Shown here: positions 23,229-25,525 of the stretch, one piece after another | How positions within the stretch are numbered: the stretch's first letter is position 1 | How the letters are laid out: each line of letters opens with the position of its first letter | Translations under genes and position numbers: made by a program | The notes under the pieces: model-generated | Database searches by the model: none | Told to the model about the DNA's origin: nothing | The model's input: the letters and a program-made list of their open reading frames with translations, nothing else | DNA from: a virus | DNA length: 25,525 bases | Reading direction: 5' to 3' (one strand) | Virus record (IMG/VR): IMGVR_UViG_3300042914_001627 | Coordinates: 1 to 25,525 of that record

Positions 23229-23519
23229 TTATAACTTATCAGATATTATTATTTGAACTGGAGAATCTCCTTCACCAACTATCGTTTGTCTAGCTTGCTT
23301 TGGTTTGAAATATTCAAGTGTCTTTAGGTATAGTTCACTCGCAATCATTTTATCTTCATCGTTCCTGCTATTCCACAACTTATCGAGGAAGTCATTAAAC
23401 TTTTCCGCTTGTTGTCCTGTAATCGATTCGCCTAATGCTTCCCACTGCTCGGTTCGTTTATTCTTCGAACCAACAGGGCGGCCACTTGCGTTATTCGTTT
23501 GTCCTTTCGGTAATCCCAT
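23229..23519 (-). CDS. Terminase small subunit-like protein (96 aa)
   Basis: It starts MGLPKGQTNNASGRPVGSKN followed by KRTEQWEALGESITGQQAEK. The basic 'KGQTNN-SGRP-GSKNK' start (DUF5681-like) is a recognised DNA-contacting element in small packaging proteins, and the middle helix with DEDKMIASELYLKTLEYFKPK is typical for the family in Bacteroidetes phages. The end (QTIVGEGDSPVQIIISDKL) is extended. TerS normally lies directly before terL; here terL is on the other strand, about 21 kb away in this window (closer only if the genome is circular or permuted). Function by family pattern, not proven. Confidence 0.7.
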   Translation of the reverse strand: MGLPKGQTNNASGRPVGSKNKRTEQWEALGESITGQQAEKFNDFLDKLWNSRNDEDKMIASELYLKTLEYFKPKQARQTIVGEGDSPVQIIISDKL

Positions 23520-23521
23520 AA

Positions 23522-23707
23522 TTATTCAAATTCATCATAAAACAATCTATATACAATTCCTATGGCTAACATAGACACAACAATTAAAAGAAATAATACA
23601 AATGGTAAACCTAAATAATAGACTAAAAAATAAAGCAAAATAGGTAATGAAAACAATCCGATAACGGATAGAATTGTTTTAATATGTCTTTTAATGTTTC
23701 GATTCAT
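23522..23707 (-). CDS. Small membrane protein (61 aa, two helices)
   Basis: After a basic N-terminus (MNRNIKRHIKTILS) come two hydrophobic stretches: about 13-31 (LSVIGLFSLPILLYFLVYY) and 33-52 (GLPFVLFLLIVVSMLAIGIV), then a short acidic tail. AT-rich. Its stop is 2 bases before the TerS-like start. Unknown function; the neighbouring genes also encode small membrane proteins. Confidence 0.65.
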   Translation of the reverse strand: MNRNIKRHIKTILSVIGLFSLPILLYFLVYYLGLPFVLFLLIVVSMLAIGIVYRLFYDEFE

Positions 23708-23734
23708 TTGTAATAAATTTTTGATATTTACAAA

Positions 23735-23869
23735 TTATTCACCCCAAGACCACTTAATAAACTTGACCAATGAATAAATAACCAATGCAGTCAAACTAAC
23801 ATAAATGGAAAAAGAAATAAGCCAATCAATGGCATCATAAATTTTATACTTCAATACTTGTTTATTCAT
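23735..23869 (-). CDS. Small membrane protein (44 aa, one helix)
   Basis: MNKQVLKYKIYDAIDWLISF leads into a single hydrophobic helix (about 15-37) and ends KWSWGE. It starts in an ATGA overlap with the stop of the preceding conserved gene, the best support for it. It could be an accessory membrane peptide, for example in superinfection exclusion, but nothing in the sequence shows that. Confidence 0.55.
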   Translation of the reverse strand: MNKQVLKYKIYDAIDWLISFSIYVSLTALVIYSLVKFIKWSWGE

Positions 23870-24222
23870 AATTCCAATTTACTCTTAAAATGATTAATCA
23901 ACTGCTCCATCTTATGATCGTAGTATTTGGCAAAGGTTAAAAATCCTTCTTTATCCTGTTCAAATAATTTATACAATACGTTCCGCAGTCGTTGACCATT
24001 TGATTTCCTTTCAATTTCAAAGTCGGCTTTGAGTTCATCCAATATCTCCTTCTCATTTGTAGCGAACTCTTCCTCTTTTAGAGCGCAATAAACGAAGCTA
24101 TTTTGCAAAGTGAATAGTTGACCTGCCACTTGTGGAGTCATTTCATTTGTGCCTATCACAATGGCCGTTGTTTTGTCCTTACGGCTTTTGATGGATTCGA
24201 TTTGTGCAGGTAGGATAATCAT
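23866..24222 (-). CDS. Conserved Bacteroidetes phage protein of unknown function (118 aa)
   Basis: It begins MIILPAQIESIKSRKDKTTA, then IVIGTNEMTPQVAGQLFTLQ, NSFVYCALKEEEF, and closes with GQRLRNVLYKLFEQDKEGFL and FAKYYDHKMEQLINHFKSKL. The ordered blocks (LPAQIESIKSRKDKT, the 'LQNSF' helix, SQRLRNVLY-L-EQ, 'FKSKL' end) recur in phages and prophages of this host group, with no proven role that I know. The central 'E-NE' and 'QRLRNVLYK' resemble a DNA-binding or replication accessory context. It begins 13 bases after the preceding stop. Confidence 0.82.
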   Translation of the reverse strand: MIILPAQIESIKSRKDKTTAIVIGTNEMTPQVAGQLFTLQNSFVYCALKEEEFATNEKEILDELKADFEIERKSNGQRLRNVLYKLFEQDKEGFLTFAKYYDHKMEQLINHFKSKLEL

Positions 24223-24235
24223 TATTCAAATATAG

Positions 24236-24472
24236 TTAATTATTTAGAAAGTCAAGCAAAGCAATTGCATCATTTAAATCATTCAATGAACCGCGTTCAT
24301 TTAAATCTATAATGTGATATTTGAGTCCAGTTGTAAAAATGTCAACGGTGTGATTAGGTAGAATCACTCTAAAATGTGGTTTGGCTAATCGTGTCCAAAC
24401 AATCATATTATTCGCTGCGTAATCATTGAGCATCTTTTCAAATAATTGACCTCTTAATTCTTTTTGTTTCAT
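24236..24472 (-). CDS. Hypothetical protein (78 aa)
   Basis: It starts MKQKELRGQLFEKMLNDYAA, with later PHFRVILPNHTVDIFTTGLK and a final helix DLNDAIALLDFLNN. No family recognised; alpha/beta by inspection. It is the first gene after the 480-base non-coding stretch, so it probably begins the transcript that includes the TerS-like and chaperone-like genes. An A-rich GAAAAGAAATG start context fits Bacteroidetes. Confidence 0.7.
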   Translation of the reverse strand: MKQKELRGQLFEKMLNDYAANNMIVWTRLAKPHFRVILPNHTVDIFTTGLKYHIIDLNERGSLNDLNDAIALLDFLNN

Positions 24473-24552
24473 TTCTTTTCAGTTATGGACATAGTTAGGT
24501 TTTTAGGTGAATAAAGATGAAATCACTTTTCTTCAATATTCATAATCCTTTT

Positions 24553-24583
24553 TAGTTATCTCTTTAACTTTAATTGATAACTA
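24553..24583. repeat. 8-bp perfect inverted repeat, 15-base spacer
   Basis: TAGTTATC (24553-24560) and GATAACTA (24576-24583). Arm centres are 23 bases apart, about two helical turns, as for a dimeric repressor site; on RNA it would form a weak hairpin. It lies about 80 bases before the ATG of the gene at 24472. Confidence 0.5.
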
Positions 24584-24849
24584 CTCACTGCCCAAAAGTT
24601 CCAGTTAGGTTCTGGCATTGGTAAAGATTCTTTAGTTCTTTTCACCACTTCGTTGCACCTCTGCAGAGCGAAGATTTATTTATCACCAATGTTATTCATC
24701 ATTCAAACAATCTCGCAGTTAAGATCACATAACCGCTACCAATTTAAATGATGATTCTTTTCGCAGTCGCTTTTATTTGCTACTTAATTAAAGTTACATA
24801 GCAAGGGATTAAAACGGGAAAAAACCTTATTCAGCTATTCAAAGAAAAT

Positions 24850-24896
24850 CCCCCAATGATTTATGTAATTGTTCAGAGTACAAAAATCAAAGGGGG
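24850..24896 (-). terminator. Hairpin with C5/G5 base, possible terminator or small-RNA end
   Basis: CCCCCAATGATTT (24850-24862) faces AAATCAAAGGGGG (24884-24896): 11 of 13 positions pair, with a 21-base loop. In the - direction it is followed by ATTTTCTTT. It lies about 25 bases after the TATATTTG box, so a transcript from that box would be a short RNA ending here. Alternatively it ends the upstream membrane-protein message. Confidence 0.5.
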
Positions 24897-24921
24897 CATA
24901 TCATCGCACTACTGAACACAA

Positions 24922-24929
24922 CAAATATA
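24922..24929 (-). promoter_or_regulatory. Bacteroidetes-type -7 box (TATATTTG)
   Basis: Matches TAnnTTTG on the - strand, in the non-coding stretch after the gene ending at 24955. No well-spaced TTG -33 element is visible (nearest are 10 and 36 bases upstream), so this is only a candidate. Confidence 0.4.
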
Positions 24930-24954
24930 AAATGAAAGTCAAGTATACTTACAT

Positions 24955-25137
24955 TCACTTTTTAACAATCAAAGAGTAAATTAAAATCGGGAGCCATAAC
25001 AATCCAGTTACGATGACACCCACCACATTCTCACGAGAAAAACGTAATGTTGGATTTAGGAACATCAAACTCATCAAGCCAATAAGTGATAAGGCGATCA
25101 CCATATAAGATATAAAACAAAAAAGAAGCGGATTCAT
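24955..25137 (-). CDS. Small membrane protein (60 aa, two helices)
   Basis: MNPLLFCFISYMVIALSLIG begins the first helix (about 3-27), followed by NPTLRFSREN and a second helix VVGVIVTGLLWLPILIYSLI. An in-frame ATG exists at 25260, but the residues it would add are a shadow of the upstream gene; the start at 25137 lies 2 bases after that gene's stop. Unknown function. Confidence 0.65.
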   Translation of the reverse strand: MNPLLFCFISYMVIALSLIGLMSLMFLNPTLRFSRENVVGVIVTGLLWLPILIYSLIVKK

Positions 25138-25139
25138 AT

Positions 25140-25508
25140 TCAAGATTGTTTTCTTCTTCGTCCACGTTTTTTGGGTTGAATGGGTTGTACTTCTTCTATT
25201 TGTAGCACTTCCTCTCTTTTTAGTTGTTTGTTGAGTTCCGCAATGGTCTGATTCACACAACTAACACAGCTCGTAACCTTTTCATTACGTCCAGTCATCA
25301 ACGACTTTAACCGAGCGAGTAATGTGCGCTCATCGTTATTTAATGCACCGTTCTTTTTAGCATTGAAAAGAAGCGTTTGAGCGTCTTGCATTAACGAACC
25401 ATCGACAATCTTCTCCCACTTACCGGCAGGACAATCGGATAGTGTCATTTTTGTTTTGACATCGAGAAAACATCCACAGGGTTTGAATGTAACTCCTTCA
25501 ATGGTCAT
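25140..25508 (-). CDS. Hypothetical Cys-pair protein with basic tail (122 aa or longer)
   Basis: It contains CGC near the start (Cys11, Cys13), Cys26, and CVSC (about 81-84), then a helix QTIAELNKQLKREEVLQIEE, and ends KKRGRRRKQS, a strongly basic nucleic-acid-binding-like tail. The Cys pairs could form a zinc site. The frame stays open to the window's right edge, so the ATG at 25508 may not be the true start. No family recognised. It is the most upstream gene visible on the - strand. Confidence 0.68.
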   Translation of the reverse strand: MTIEGVTFKPCGCFLDVKTKMTLSDCPAGKWEKIVDGSLMQDAQTLLFNAKKNGALNNDERTLLARLKSLMTGRNEKVTSCVSCVNQTIAELNKQLKREEVLQIEEVQPIQPKKRGRRRKQS

Positions 25509-25525
25509 TGTTTCACCAAGTGGAT

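Larger units (their letters stand above)
24473..24954 (-). other. 480-base non-coding stretch with regulatory-looking structure
   Basis: All six frames are broken by stops apart from short start-poor frames. Contents, in the - direction: a TATATTTG box (24929-24922), a G+C-rich hairpin (24896-24850) followed by a U-rich stretch, then about 250 bases with no feature that I can name, an 8-bp inverted repeat (24583-24553), and AAAAGG before a 6-codon leader frame. It could hold an early regulatory region, operator or small RNA. Confidence 0.55.

Noticed and set aside
24590-24680. A start-poor frame on the - strand reading like RCNEVVKRTKESLPMPEP and on to a stop
   Set aside because: About 37 codons after a stop with no good ATG start, broken frames on both sides and no overlap with neighbours; it looks protein-like but is too short to claim.
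1-25525. CRISPR arrays, tRNAs, insertion sequences, integrase or attachment sites
   Set aside because: No regularly spaced repeats, no cloverleaf or T-loop consensus, no transposase or recombinase motifs, and no long direct repeats were seen on either strand.

Overview
The window looks like part of the genome of a tailed, siphovirus-like phage (Caudoviricetes) infecting a member of the Bacteroidetes, probably a Flavobacteriia-like host. Three things suggest this: AT-rich sequence with A-rich leaders and little consistent Shine-Dalgarno, two copies of the Bacteroidetes-type -7 box TATATTTG (2633-2640 on +, 24922-24929 on -), and a set of structural proteins whose sequence style I recognise from Bacteroidetes phages. 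Genes are very densely packed, mostly with 1-20 bp overlaps. No integrase, replication gene, tRNA or CRISPR is visible, so this is a structural and lysis segment of a larger genome.

Layout. (1) Bases 1-3716, + strand: small unknown genes, a 41-codon remnant of a terminase N-terminus, a NUMOD4/HNH homing endonuclease, the intact large terminase TerL, then a chain of small genes including a MazG-like nucleotide pyrophosphohydrolase. The block ends at a strong terminator (3739-3763). (2) Everything from about 25.5 kb down to 3.7 kb is on the - strand. Read in transcription order it runs: unknown and small membrane proteins; a 480-bp non-coding stretch with a promoter-like box and hairpins; small accessory genes and a TerS-like gene; a tail-assembly-chaperone-like gene with a programmed -1 frameshift; a tail-completion candidate; a tail-fibre-like protein; an HK97 gp10-like protein; two large tail proteins; a small membrane protein; the tape measure; the XkdF-like prohead protease; a scaffold candidate; the major capsid protein; a tail-tube candidate; a conserved structural protein; a portal fused to a MuF-like domain; a connector; then the lysis block (holin, M15 endolysin, calcineurin-like phosphoesterase, overlapping spanin-like pair).

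The genes form one morphogenesis and lysis programme. TerS, TerL and portal package DNA; protease, scaffold and capsid protein build the head; the chaperone, tape measure, tube and distal proteins build a short flexible tail; holin, endolysin and spanin candidates release progeny. TerL lies on the opposite strand, converging on the lysis end, and the chaperone-like gene lies about 8 kb from the tape measure; both are departures from the usual order.

The most noteworthy observations are: (a) the HNH-terL junction, where a diverged duplicate of the first terminase codons stops exactly at the Walker A codons, suggesting that a homing endonuclease and a linked terL replaced the resident terL; (b) a start-less 93-codon extension reached only by -1 slippage on a T9 tract; (c) an A11 tract exactly at the boundary between the portal and its C-terminal extension, with early stops in both other frames; (d) a terminator-shaped 13-bp hairpin plus U6 inside the first 25 codons of a structural gene; (e) an overlapping, out-of-frame spanin-like pair without a visible lipobox.
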